64,000 nt of DNA from NCBI GenBank assembly GCA_014762505.1, contig JABURS010000043.1:62001-126000 (forward strand), read 5' to 3'. The notes beneath the pieces are model-generated. The model worked only from the letters and a program-made list of their open reading frames with translations. It searched no databases and had not been told where the DNA came from. The translations under genes and the position numbers were made by a program. Each line of letters begins with the position of its first letter. Position 1 is the stretch's first letter. This DNA is from Chromatiales bacterium (GTDB taxonomy: Bacteria > Pseudomonadota > Gammaproteobacteria > SpSt-1174). Below are positions 54,709 to 63,343 of this stretch, in pieces.

Positions 54709-56007
54709 ATGGCCAGTATCGTCGAAATCAGGGCAGCCACCACCAGCGTGGTATGTGATGACAGCGGTGTCGCGCAACACGTCATCAATGTACATAACGT
54801 GAGTGGCCGGCGTTTGCGTATCGGTGCGCGCGTGCATGTGGATGCGCCCGCAGAAGGCGGCTGGATAGGAAAGATTCATCTTCCCGCCAACGAGCGTCAG
54901 CAGGAATGGGATCTCGATCCGGACAAGACGATCCAGCTCACCGTGCCCATACAGGCGGGTGATGCGTCGGCAGGGAAATATACCTTCCGTGTCGAGGTGT
55001 ATTCCACGGACGCACCGAGTGAGGATTACACGACCGGGGACGGAATCGCCTTCGAGGTGAAAGAGAAGCCGGTCGTCACGGAGCCGAAGAAGCCGTTCCC
55101 CTGGTGGATCATCGCCGTGATCCTGGCCGTGCTGGTGGTCGGCGGCGTCACCTGGTGGGCCATTGCCCACTTTACGAAGGCCACCGTGCCCGACCTGGTC
55201 GGCCTGTCCCAGACCGAGGCGGCGGATGAGATCGATGCCGCTGGTCTGACGCGCGGTGATATCACGCGAGAGGCCAGTGAGGATGTCGCGCCTGACATCG
55301 TGCTGAGGCAGGACCCTCCGGCAGGAGAACGGGTGGCGAAGGAATCCAGTGTCTCGATCGTCGTCGCGGAGGCCGACATGACCGCGACGGTGCCCGATCT
55401 TGGTGGCCTGACACAGGCTGCCGCGACGGCGCGGCTCGAGGCGGCCGGGCTGAAGCTGGGGAATGTCACTACCGAGGTCACTACCTCGACAACCGCCGGA
55501 ACGGTCCTGCGCCAGAGCCCGTCGTCTGGAACCAGTCTGCCGAGGGATTCCAGCGTCTCGGTGGTGCTCGCCAAGGCGGCGCCGGTGGCGCCGGGAATCC
55601 ACAAGCAGGGGATCTTCTCGGTGCGTCAGACCTGGCATGGGGACCTGGATTCCGGGGCGGAGACAAGCAGTGGTGCCGATTTCTGGTTCCGTGCTGAAAC
55701 GGCAACGCGGCGATACCTGGCACCGGAGAATGGTGCGACCTTCCGGGTCATGGGCTCGGGTCAGCCGGACTATTTCGCCTGCAAGGATGCTGCGCTCTCT
55801 GCAAGTGTCATCGATGTCACGCGGCTGCGTGCCGGAACCTGGGTATGTGCCAGGACCAGCGAGGGACGTTACGCCGCCTTCACCTTCACGGCGGAGATAG
55901 GCGCAAGCCCAGGGGTGATGCGCATCCGCCATGTCACCTGGGACAAGTTGCTCGTGCTCAATCCCCTGCCGATTCAGCCGGGTGTGATACACATCCCGCC
56001 ACGATAA
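54709..56007 (+). CDS. Membrane protein with two PASTA domains, in the injection-system operon
   Basis: A 432-residue protein: a beta-rich N-terminal domain of about 120 residues, one helix (131-153, WIIAVILAVLVVGGVTWWAIA) preceded by KKPFPWW, then PASTA 1 (158-220, VPDLVGLSQTEA) and PASTA 2 (226-289, VPDLGGLTQAAA), and a C-terminal domain (298-432). The positive charge before the helix predicts N-terminus in the cytoplasm and PASTA domains in the periplasm, where they could bind peptidoglycan. This suggests an anchor that ties the contractile particle to the envelope. AGGGAG 6 bp upstream. PASTA proteins are rare in Gammaproteobacteria. Confidence 0.75.
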   Translation: MASIVEIRAATTSVVCDDSGVAQHVINVHNVSGRRLRIGARVHVDAPAEGGWIGKIHLPANERQQEWDLDPDKTIQLTVPIQAGDASAGKYTFRVEVYSTDAPSEDYTTGDGIAFEVKEKPVVTEPKKPFPWWIIAVILAVLVVGGVTWWAIAHFTKATVPDLVGLSQTEAADEIDAAGLTRGDITREASEDVAPDIVLRQDPPAGERVAKESSVSIVVAEADMTATVPDLGGLTQAAATARLEAAGLKLGNVTTEVTTSTTAGTVLRQSPSSGTSLPRDSSVSVVLAKAAPVAPGIHKQGIFSVRQTWHGDLDSGAETSSGADFWFRAETATRRYLAPENGATFRVMGSGQPDYFACKDAALSASVIDVTRLRAGTWVCARTSEGRYAAFTFTAEIGASPGVMRIRHVTWDKLLVLNPLPIQPGVIHIPPR

Positions 56008-56050
56008 GGAGCTCCGTCCCGCGCCTGAAAGGGCGCGGGACAGCATCGTC

Positions 56051-56650
56051 ATGGACAAGAAAAAACTGATACTGATTGTCGTGGTGCTGGTGCTGATCAC
56101 GGTGCTTTATCTGCTTGCGCTTGGCGTGGGTATCGGTCGCAAGGATGACGACACGGTATCCATGGCCGGGATCAAGACGACGATAGCCGGGCGCCTGGAA
56201 GGCCTGTTCGCTGACGCGGGGCCCCGGGTCGAGGTGAAGCGCCTTTCCTGCAATGCGCAGCGTGCCAGTGAAGGCCTGGTGCTGACCCAGGGAAAGCCGT
56301 CGTGCCGGCTGGACATCCGGGGCTCGAACGAACACGACTATCGCAAGCTGGAGATTGGTGTTGAAGGGGATGCGACCCCCGTCTGGTTGCGGTCGGTTGA
56401 ACAGGGGGACAGTGAATATACCCTGGATACAGCCTGTGAACCGTATAACAGGGTTGCCGGTTCACCGCGACTGGAGGTCGCTTACCGGCCCGCAGACGAG
56501 GAAGAAGATTCATCTGCGGTCTGCTGGATCCGCCAGGAGGAAGGAAAGCCTGTGAGCCTGGTGGTGATGCGAAAGGGCGGTACGCTGGTGCTCGCATGCA
56601 AGGGGTGCACGGCAAGTCCGAGACGCGAGCTCAGATTGAAACTGCACTGA
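56051..56650 (+). CDS. Single-helix membrane protein, end of injection-system operon
   Basis: A 199-residue protein with an N-terminal anchor (LILIVVVLVLITVLYLLALGVG) and a periplasmic domain with six cysteines (e.g. LSCNAQRA, PSCRLDI, VCWIR, LACKGC), perhaps with disulfides. No family recognised. It lies 43 bp after the PASTA gene on the same strand, so it probably belongs to the same unit. GC content and codon use look similar to the neighbouring genes. Confidence 0.6.
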   Translation: MDKKKLILIVVVLVLITVLYLLALGVGIGRKDDDTVSMAGIKTTIAGRLEGLFADAGPRVEVKRLSCNAQRASEGLVLTQGKPSCRLDIRGSNEHDYRKLEIGVEGDATPVWLRSVEQGDSEYTLDTACEPYNRVAGSPRLEVAYRPADEEEDSSAVCWIRQEEGKPVSLVVMRKGGTLVLACKGCTASPRRELRLKLH

Positions 56651-56660
56651 TGGTCGATTA

Positions 56661-57356
56661 TCAGCCCACTGCCCGGTCTATGCGCAGTGCCTTGATCACG
56701 GCCGGGATCGATCCGATCAGGAATACGAGCGCCCAGATGGCGGCCAGGATGGCGACGATGATGGCGCCGATGTCGTCGGTGATGCTGACCAGGAGGCGCG
56801 GGAATGCATGCGTGAATGCAATCACCACGTTGGCCAGCAACGAGCTGAGCACGATCAGCACCAGCCCCTTGTTCTCGAGGAAGCGCTGGTGTGCGAGCAC
56901 CAGGAGTACGGCGAAGACGATCTTGAGCGCCATGATGCTTCCCAGGGTGGCCTGTGCCGCGCCGACTTCGAAGTTCGCGTAGGTGGCGAGATAGGCCAGC
57001 GTGCCGAAGGGTACGGCCATCAGCAGTGTCACCATGAGCATGAGCAGGCCGATGGCGACAAAGATCATGGTGATGGCCAGAATCAGCACCGCCAGCGAGA
57101 AGAAGAAGGTGGCGATGCCCTGGAGTCGCCCGTGTATGCGCTCGGGCAGTAGTAATGAGAGCCCGATCAGACCAACAGTGAAGAGTATGAGGCCATCGAG
57201 CAGGGCCAGATAGGCGATGCCCAGGCCGGGCGTTGGCAGTTCCTGCTGGCCTGGTTCGAATTCGCCCAGGTAGGCCGTCGAGCCCAGCTCGATGAGCACC
57301 ACGAGGGCCATGACGACGAGGGCGGCGATAAAGACAGGGGTGCGAAGCTTGTCCAT
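56661..57356 (-). CDS. Multi-pass membrane protein of unknown function
   Basis: A 231-residue protein with about six helices (VFIAALVVMALVVLIEL, GLILFTVGLIGLSLLL, FFFSLAVLILAITMIFVAIGLLMLMVTLL, IVFAVLLVLAHQRF, LVLIVLSSLLANVVIAF, IIVAILAAIWALVFLIG). ATG 57356 is the start. It converges on the injection-system operon with a 10 bp gap. Family not recognised; no transport motif. Confidence 0.65.
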   Translation of the reverse strand: MDKLRTPVFIAALVVMALVVLIELGSTAYLGEFEPGQQELPTPGLGIAYLALLDGLILFTVGLIGLSLLLPERIHGRLQGIATFFFSLAVLILAITMIFVAIGLLMLMVTLLMAVPFGTLAYLATYANFEVGAAQATLGSIMALKIVFAVLLVLAHQRFLENKGLVLIVLSSLLANVVIAFTHAFPRLLVSITDDIGAIIVAILAAIWALVFLIGSIPAVIKALRIDRAVG

Positions 57357-57360
57357 GGGC

Positions 57361-57471
57361 CTACCTGTCGGGGTGTCCGGATGATGCCGATACGGCGGTG
57401 ACGGAGTGAGTGGAAAGGCCTCCGCCAGCAATCATCGGCGCGATGCCGGAAAACTTTGCAGCAATCTCCAT
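57361..57471 (-). CDS. Possible small ORF upstream of the membrane protein
   Basis: A 36-codon frame starting MEIAAKFSGIAPMIAGGG with GGAGAC 7 bp upstream, ending 4 bp before the membrane protein start. The good ribosome site is the only evidence; it might be a leader peptide. Its function is unknown. Confidence 0.3.
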   Translation of the reverse strand: MEIAAKFSGIAPMIAGGGLSTHSVTAVSASSGHPDR

Positions 57472-57570
57472 GCCCCAGTCTCCTTTGTGTCCGCCCGGTA
57501 CCACAGACGTGGTGAAACGGTTTGAGCGTCGCCATGGATTCAAGCACAGGAACCGGGTGCCCACAAGGCA

Positions 57571-57608
57571 AAAGGCCCACCGCATCAATCCGGATGCGGT
57601 GGGCCTTT
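57571..57608. terminator. Intrinsic terminator (bidirectional)
   Basis: Perfect 16 bp stem AAAGGCCCACCGCATC / GATGCGGTGGGCCTTT with a six-base loop. It stands 26 bp beyond the RND gene stop and serves its transcript. Confidence 0.8.
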
Positions 57609-57633
57609 GTGTTGGTGCCTGTGATCCGGGGTG

Positions 57634-60600
57634 TCAGCTGGCCTGTGCGCGCAGCTTGCTGTGATCGCGGGCAATGAGCAGGTAGAAGGCCGGCAGCACG
57701 AACAGGGTGAACAGCGTGCCGATACCCAGGCCGGCGACGATGGTCAGGCCGATGTGGAAGCGGCTGACTGCGCCCGGTCCGGTCGCCAGCAGCAGCGGGA
57801 TCATGGCCACGATCAGCGCGATGGAGGTCATGATGATGGGGCGCAGTCGGATGGCGGCGGCCTGTTCCACGGCCTCGCGTTTCGAGAGTCCGTCGCGGAT
57901 CTGCAGCTGGTTGGCGAACTCGACGATGAGAATGCCGTGCTTGGCGATCACGCCGATCAGGGTGATGAGTCCCACCTGGGTGTAGATGTTCACGCTCATG
58001 GCCCAGAAGCCCAGGGTGATGAAGATGAGTGCCCCGGCCGTTGCGAGCGGCACCGATACCATGACGATGAGCGGATCGCGCCAGCTCTCGAACTGTGCGG
58101 CCAGTACTAGGTAGATGACGATCAGTGCGAGGAACAGGGTCACGATCAGGCCGCCGCTCTCCTGGGCGTACTGGCGCGACGAACCCCGGTAGTCGGTGCC
58201 GTAACCGCGCGGCAGGATGTCCGCGGCGGTGGTCTCGAGATAGTCCAGCGCGGTACCCAGGGTCACGCCCGGGAAGGGCACGCCTTCCACGGTGATGGAG
58301 TTGAGCTGCTGGAACTGGGTGCGGTTCGAGGGTTCCACACCGCGCTCGAGGCTGGCGATGGTGGATAGCGGCACCAGCTCGCCATTGCCCGAGCGCACGT
58401 AGTAGTCCTTCAGCATCTCGGCGGTGAGGCGGAACTCGCGCTCGACCTGGGGGATGACCTTGTAGCTGCGACCCTCCAGGTTGAAGCGGTTCACGTAGCC
58501 GCCGCCCAGCATGGCACCCAGGCTGCGGCCGATCTCGCCCATGCTGATGCCCAGGTCTCCGGCACGGTCACGGTCGATGTCGATGGTGATCACCGGGCGG
58601 TCGATGTCCACCGATTTCTTCAGGAACATGAACTGGCCACTCTGCATGGCCTTGCCGATGATCTGGTCGGCGTACCCGGCGATCTCCTCGTGCGGCCGGT
58701 CGGAGGTGAGCACGAACTGCACCGGCAGGCCGCCGCTCGAGCCCGGGATGCTCGGGCGCGGGAAGGCGGCAGTACTGTAGCCGGCCACACCGGCCAGGGC
58801 CTGCTGCAGCTGGGGCAGGACCTCGCCCTGCGAGCGCTCGCGCTCGCTGTCGGCCACCATCTTGAAGCCGCCGAAGGTGGTGTCCGGTGTCATGCCCAGG
58901 ATCATGAAGCTGTCGTTGTACTCGGGAAACTCCTCGAAGCGGTTCTGGATGTCGCGCGCATAGGCCTCGTGGTAGTCCAGCGTGGCGGTGCGTGGCGCGT
59001 TTGCCATGTAGAAGATGATGCCCTGGTCCTCGTCGGGCGCGAGCTCGGGCTTGGCGGTGACGAACATGAAGTAGTTCGAGGCCAGCACGCCGATGCCGAA
59101 CACCACGGTGGGCAGGATCTTGTTGAGGTTGCCGCGCAGCAGGCGCAGGTAGCGGTCCGACAGCCAGTTGAAGACGCGCTCGACCTGCTGCTCGAAACGT
59201 CCCTCGCTGCCATGTGGCTTGAGCACCTTGGCCGAGAGCATGGGCGAGAGCGTGAGCGCGACCACGCCGGAGATGAGCACGGCGGCGGTGAGGGTGAAGG
59301 CGAACTCGGTGAACAGGGTGCCGATGAGCCCGCCCATGAAGCCGATGGGCGCGTAGACTGCCAGCAGGGTGGTGGTCATGGCGATGATGGGCACGGCCAG
59401 TTCGCGCGCCCCCTGGATGGCGGCATCGAAGCGGCTCATGCCTTCCTCGATGTGGCGGTGGATGTTTTCCACCACGATGATGGCATCGTCCACCACCAGG
59501 CCGATGGCGAGCACCATGGACAGCAGGGTGAGCAGGTTCAGCGAGTAGCCCAGGGCGAGCATGATGAAGGCCGCGCCGATCAGCGACAGCGGCACGGCCA
59601 CGGCCGGGACGATGGCCGCGCGCCAGGAGCCCAGGGTGAGGAAGATGACCAGCAGGACGATGATCACCGCCTCGCCGATGGTCTTGTAGACCTCGTCGAT
59701 GGAGTCCTCGATGAAGCGGCTCGCATCGTAGGGAATGCGGACGTCGATGCCGTCCGGCAGTTGCGCGCGGATCTGCGGGATCTCCTCGTTGACGAGGTTG
59801 GCGACCGTGAGCGGGTTGGCGCCCGGTGCGGGCTGGATGCCGATGAAGGCGGCGGGCACGCCCTTGTACCAGGCGGTGGAATCGTAGCTCTCGCCGCCCA
59901 GCTCGATGCGGGCGATGTCGCGCAGGCGCACCAGCGCGCCGCCCTCGTTGCGCACCACCAGCTTGTTGAAGTCCTCGACGTTGCTCACGTCGGTGTTGGC
60001 CGTGAGCACGATGGAGACGTACTTGTCCTTGGTGGCGCCGATGCCGGCCTGGTAGTTGTTTTCACGCAGTACGTCGGCGACTTCCTCGGCGGTGATGTCC
60101 AGCGCGGCCATGCGCTTGGGGTCCAGCCAGATGCGCATGGCGAACTGCTGGCCATAGAGCTCGGCCTTGGCCACGCCCGGCAGGGCCTGCAGCTGGGGCT
60201 GCACCACGCGCAGCACGTAGTCGGTGACCTGCGGGCGCGGCACCTCGTCGCTGAAGAAGGCCACGTACATCAACGCGGTGGAGTCGCCGGTGGTGGCGTC
60301 GATCACCGGGCTCTCGGCCGCCTGCGGCAGTACGTTGCGCTGGCTGGCGACCTTGGCCTGGATCTCGGCGACCGCGGCGTTCGGGTCGTAGTTGAGCTGC
60401 ATGTGGGCCTCGATGGTCGAGACCCCCTGCGAACTGGTGGCGAACAGGTAGTCGATGCCGTCGGCCTCGGCAATGGCCTGCTGCAGCGGCGTGGTGATGA
60501 AGCCCTGGATCAGCTCGGAATTGGCACCGGGATAGGCCGTGGTGACCGTGACCACGGTGTTCTGCATCTCCGGGTACTGGCGCACGTCGAGCAGGCCGAG

Positions 60601-60684
60601 GGAGCGCAGGCCCACGAGCAGGATCAGCAGGCTGACGACGGTGGCCAGTACCGGGCGCTGGATGAAGATGTCGGTGAATTTCAT
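57634..60684 (-). CDS. RND multidrug efflux transporter (HAE1 type)
   Basis: A 1016-residue inner-membrane proton-driven pump. It has 12 helices with two large periplasmic loops; the proton relay is seen in GLVVDDAIIVVENIH (helix 4), and the second half repeats the layout (VNIYTQVGLITLIGVIAKHGILIVEFAN). It exports hydrophobic compounds through an outer-membrane channel with the adaptor encoded upstream (4 bp ATGA overlap). No outer-membrane component is in the window. Confidence 0.9.
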   Translation of the reverse strand: MKFTDIFIQRPVLATVVSLLILLVGLRSLGLLDVRQYPEMQNTVVTVTTAYPGANSELIQGFITTPLQQAIAEADGIDYLFATSSQGVSTIEAHMQLNYDPNAAVAEIQAKVASQRNVLPQAAESPVIDATTGDSTALMYVAFFSDEVPRPQVTDYVLRVVQPQLQALPGVAKAELYGQQFAMRIWLDPKRMAALDITAEEVADVLRENNYQAGIGATKDKYVSIVLTANTDVSNVEDFNKLVVRNEGGALVRLRDIARIELGGESYDSTAWYKGVPAAFIGIQPAPGANPLTVANLVNEEIPQIRAQLPDGIDVRIPYDASRFIEDSIDEVYKTIGEAVIIVLLVIFLTLGSWRAAIVPAVAVPLSLIGAAFIMLALGYSLNLLTLLSMVLAIGLVVDDAIIVVENIHRHIEEGMSRFDAAIQGARELAVPIIAMTTTLLAVYAPIGFMGGLIGTLFTEFAFTLTAAVLISGVVALTLSPMLSAKVLKPHGSEGRFEQQVERVFNWLSDRYLRLLRGNLNKILPTVVFGIGVLASNYFMFVTAKPELAPDEDQGIIFYMANAPRTATLDYHEAYARDIQNRFEEFPEYNDSFMILGMTPDTTFGGFKMVADSERERSQGEVLPQLQQALAGVAGYSTAAFPRPSIPGSSGGLPVQFVLTSDRPHEEIAGYADQIIGKAMQSGQFMFLKKSVDIDRPVITIDIDRDRAGDLGISMGEIGRSLGAMLGGGYVNRFNLEGRSYKVIPQVEREFRLTAEMLKDYYVRSGNGELVPLSTIASLERGVEPSNRTQFQQLNSITVEGVPFPGVTLGTALDYLETTAADILPRGYGTDYRGSSRQYAQESGGLIVTLFLALIVIYLVLAAQFESWRDPLIVMVSVPLATAGALIFITLGFWAMSVNIYTQVGLITLIGVIAKHGILIVEFANQLQIRDGLSKREAVEQAAAIRLRPIIMTSIALIVAMIPLLLATGPGAVSRFHIGLTIVAGLGIGTLFTLFVLPAFYLLIARDHSKLRAQAS

Positions 60685-61784
60685 TCCTGGGTGATCCCGG
60701 CGTCGTCGAGTTCAACGGAATTGTCGATGGTCACGGCCTGGCCGTCGCGCAGCTTGACCAGCCCCGCGCGCACCACGCGCTCGCCGGCCTCCACGCCCCG
60801 GGTGATCACGACGTGACCCTCGCGGGATTCGCCGGTGGTCACCTGGCGCCGTCTGGCCACGAGTGCGCCCTCGCCTTCACCGGCTTCGATGACGAAGATG
60901 AAGTCGCCGTAGGTGTTGAAGCTCACGGCCGTGCGCGGCACGGTGAGCACGCGCTCCTCGCGGCCTTCGACGGTTTGCACCTCGGCGAACATGCCCGGGC
61001 GCAGCCGCCCTTCGGGATTGGCCAGCGTGGCACGGACCTTGATCGTGCGGGTACCGGCATCGATGCCGGACTCCAGCGCACTCACCTGCCCGGTGAAGGT
61101 CTCGTCGGGCAGGGCGTCGACCGACAGGTTCACGGTCTGGCCGACGGCCAGGCGCGGGAAATAGCGTTCGGGCAGGGTGTAGTCGACGAAGATCGGGTCC
61201 AGTGCCTGCAGGCTGACGATGGGGTCGCCGGGCTGCAGGTACTCGCCGAGGCTGACCTCGACGATGCCGAGCTGGCCGCTGAAGGGGGCGCGGATGGTCA
61301 TGCGCTTGATGCGCGCGGCTTCCGCCTCGGCCAGGGCCTCGGCGGATTCCCAGGCGGCCTGGCGCTCGTCGTATTCGGCCTGGGAGATCGCGCGCTTGGG
61401 CAGCAGGTCGGCGGCCCGGTCGAACTTCACCCGGGCCAGACGGGCATCCGCGCGCAGCGCCGCCAGCGCGGCGCGCTCCACGGAATCATCCAGGGTGAGC
61501 AGCACATCGCCCTTCGCCACCAGCGAGCCCGAGGGCGAACGGATCTCGGCCACCTTGCCCGCCATCTCGGTGGTCACCGTGATGCCGTTTTCGGCGACCA
61601 GGCTGCCGACCGCCTCGAGCGCAGGCTGCCAGGTCTCCTCGCGTACCTCCGTGGCGGCGATCACCGCCGGTGGCTGGGGCTGCGAGAGCATCTTGTTCAT
61701 CATGTGGAAGGAGAAGGCCTTCCAGGCCGCGATGGGGCCGAAGATGGCGACGAACAGGGCGAGGACGATCAGCAGGCGCTTCAT
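60681..61784 (-). CDS. RND efflux periplasmic adaptor (membrane fusion protein)
   Basis: A 367-residue HlyD-like adaptor. Signal or anchor helix (LIVLALFVAIFGPIAAW), a lipoyl domain split by an alpha-helical hairpin (KVAEIRSPSGSLVAKGDVLLTLD and ITIRAPFSGQLGIVEVSLGEYLQPGD), and a beta-barrel domain (LPDETFTGQVSALESGID). It links the pump to the outer-membrane channel. Divergent from the marR gene with 145 bp between. Confidence 0.85.
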   Translation of the reverse strand: MKRLLIVLALFVAIFGPIAAWKAFSFHMMNKMLSQPQPPAVIAATEVREETWQPALEAVGSLVAENGITVTTEMAGKVAEIRSPSGSLVAKGDVLLTLDDSVERAALAALRADARLARVKFDRAADLLPKRAISQAEYDERQAAWESAEALAEAEAARIKRMTIRAPFSGQLGIVEVSLGEYLQPGDPIVSLQALDPIFVDYTLPERYFPRLAVGQTVNLSVDALPDETFTGQVSALESGIDAGTRTIKVRATLANPEGRLRPGMFAEVQTVEGREERVLTVPRTAVSFNTYGDFIFVIEAGEGEGALVARRRQVTTGESREGHVVITRGVEAGERVVRAGLVKLRDGQAVTIDNSVELDDAGITQE

Positions 61785-61888
61785 GGATGGACACCTTACG
61801 TGTTTTTATTCGTGTGGCATTCGCGGGGTGTGGCATGTAGCTGGCCGTCCCGGCGACTACATATAGCGCATAGCTTCGCACAGAAATA

Positions 61889-61902
61889 TTTCGATGTCGA
61901 AA
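61889..61902. promoter_or_regulatory. Palindromic operator candidate of the MarR regulator
   Basis: TTTCGA-TG-TCGAAA, a perfect inverted repeat, with a further TCGAAA half-site at 61912. It lies between the divergent adaptor and marR genes, in an A+T-rich patch. The most likely ligand-responsive operator. Confidence 0.6.
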
Positions 61903-61929
61903 AAATAAATATCGAAACATTCTGGTAAT

Positions 61930-62469
61930 ATGCGGGTTATGAATCAGGATATCCCACAGGATCGCGTCGACCGGGCACTGGCCGAATGGCAGCTGGCGTG
62001 CCCCGACCTCGACCTCTCGGCATCGGCCGTCACTCTGCGGCTCGTGTTGCTCGGGCGCTATATCGAGCAGCAGGCCAAGACCAGCTTCGCCCCCTTCGAC
62101 ATCCAGCCCTGGGAATTCGATGTGCTGGCCACCCTGCGGCGCAAGGGGGAGCCCTACGAGCTCTCGGCCGGGGAACTGGCGCGCAGCGTGCTCATGACCT
62201 GCAGCGGCATGACACACCGGCTCGACCGTCTCCAGGCCCGCGGGCTGGTGGAGCGGGCCGCCTCCCCCAGCGACCGCCGCCAAGTACTGGTGCGCCTGAC
62301 GCCGGCCGGTTGCGAGCTGGTCGATACGGCGGTGCAGCGGCGTGCCGAGTCCGCCCGGCGGCTGATGGGCCTGTTCTCGACGGAGGAGGCCGCGCACCTG
62401 ACGGGCGATCTGCGTCGTCTGCTCATCGCCCTGGAGCAGGGTGGGGAGTGTTGCGAGGCGCCGTCCTAG
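61930..62469 (+). CDS. MarR-family transcriptional regulator
   Basis: A 179-residue winged-helix repressor. The helix-turn-helix part is ELSAGELARSVLMTCSGMTHRLDRLQARGLVER, and the wing ASPSDRRQVLVRLTPAG is the family's signature. ATG 61930 and ATG 61939 are both possible starts. Expected to control the divergent RND pump through the palindrome at 61889-61902, with a phenolic or other lipophilic ligand. Confidence 0.85.
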   Translation: MRVMNQDIPQDRVDRALAEWQLACPDLDLSASAVTLRLVLLGRYIEQQAKTSFAPFDIQPWEFDVLATLRRKGEPYELSAGELARSVLMTCSGMTHRLDRLQARGLVERAASPSDRRQVLVRLTPAGCELVDTAVQRRAESARRLMGLFSTEEAAHLTGDLRRLLIALEQGGECCEAPS

Positions 62470-62561
62470 ACCGGGTACGGCAAAATCACTGCGTATTTAT
62501 GTGGTTAGCGGCGGCCGGCCCCGGCCGGCGCGGCATTCTGGTGCATATCGGACTTTTCCCG

Positions 62562-62567
62562 TATAAT
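62562..62567 (+). promoter_or_regulatory. -10 element of the cytochrome c5 gene
   Basis: Perfect TATAAT, about 85 bp before the start. The -35 region (TGGTGC) is weak. Confidence 0.55.
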
Positions 62568-62651
62568 CCGCGGCTGTTTTTTCACCGTGGTGTCCGACTT
62601 GGGTTGCCCGAATCGCGCGCCTTGCACGCATGGGGCATTTAGGAGGAAAAC

Positions 62652-63113
62652 GTGCATCAAGAAGACAAAGATTTCATGGCGAAGTTCATGATGGTACTGG
62701 GCATTCTCGTGCTGCTGGCCGTCGTGATCTTCCTGCTGGCCCGTCTGGTGACGAAGGTCGATGAAGGCACCGGCGCCGGTGGCGAGAGCAGCATGCGCCA
62801 GGCTGCCATCGAGGAACGCCTGCAGCCGATCGGCACCGTGGTCTCCGGCGAGAAGCAGACCGGTCCGGTCGTGCGTGCTCCGGAAGATATCTACGCCCAG
62901 GTCTGCGCCGCCTGTCACGACACCGGTGCGGTGGGGGCCCCCAAGGTCGGCAACAAGGGTGACTGGGCCCCGCGTATCTCCAAGGGCATGGATACCCTGG
63001 TCTCGCACGCGATCAACGGCTTCAATGCCATGCCCGCGCGGGGCGGCGATTCCAGCCTGAGCGACGAGGACGTGAAGAAGGTCGTGGAGTTCATGGTCGG
63101 CAAGTCGAAGTAA
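62652..63113 (+). CDS. Membrane-anchored cytochrome c5-like protein
   Basis: A 153-residue monoheme cytochrome c. N-terminal anchor (FMMVLGILVLLAVVIFLLARLV), then a heme-binding CAACH (residues about 86-90) and a distal Met in FNAMPARGG, followed by the cytochrome c5 pattern DTGAVGAPKVGNKGDWAPR. It would transfer electrons in the periplasm, possibly to the cbb3 oxidase. Start GTG 62652 with strong AGGAGG. Terminator at 63136-63166. Confidence 0.9.
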   Translation: MHQEDKDFMAKFMMVLGILVLLAVVIFLLARLVTKVDEGTGAGGESSMRQAAIEERLQPIGTVVSGEKQTGPVVRAPEDIYAQVCAACHDTGAVGAPKVGNKGDWAPRISKGMDTLVSHAINGFNAMPARGGDSSLSDEDVKKVVEFMVGKSK

Positions 63114-63135
63114 GCCTGCCGGCTTCGATCTCTCC

Positions 63136-63166
63136 AAGGCGCGCCCCATCGGGGCGCGCCTTTTTT
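63136..63166 (+). terminator. Intrinsic terminator after cytochrome c5
   Basis: 12 bp stem AAGGCGCGCCCC / GGGGCGCGCCTT with loop ATC and a T-tract of six. Confidence 0.9.
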
Positions 63167-63227
63167 GTGCCCGTCGTCAGCCACCGCCCGGGTGATAAGC
63201 CCTGTCTATGCCCCTATCAATGCCCGG

Positions 63228-63241
63228 TTGATCTAGGTCAA
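63228..63241. promoter_or_regulatory. FNR/Anr-type site upstream of ccoN
   Basis: TTGAT-CTAG-GTCAA differs by one base from the FNR consensus TTGAT-N4-ATCAA. It lies about 102 bp before the ccoN start. cbb3 oxidases are commonly induced by FNR or Anr under low oxygen. Confidence 0.7.
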
Positions 63242-63343
63242 CATCCCCGTCATCCGTTGCAGGCATCCTGAGGTCCGTGTCGCCTGCCGGCCAATGGGGA
63301 GCCGGCAGGCCCCACCTGTCTCAACCTTTGGGGGCGTCATACG

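Noticed and set aside
44962-56650. Type VI secretion system
   Set aside because: No TssJ, TssL, TssM, TssK, Hcp or ClpV; single sheath gene with phage-type baseplate proteins fits a contractile injection system better. A prophage was also rejected because no head, lysis or integrase gene is seen.
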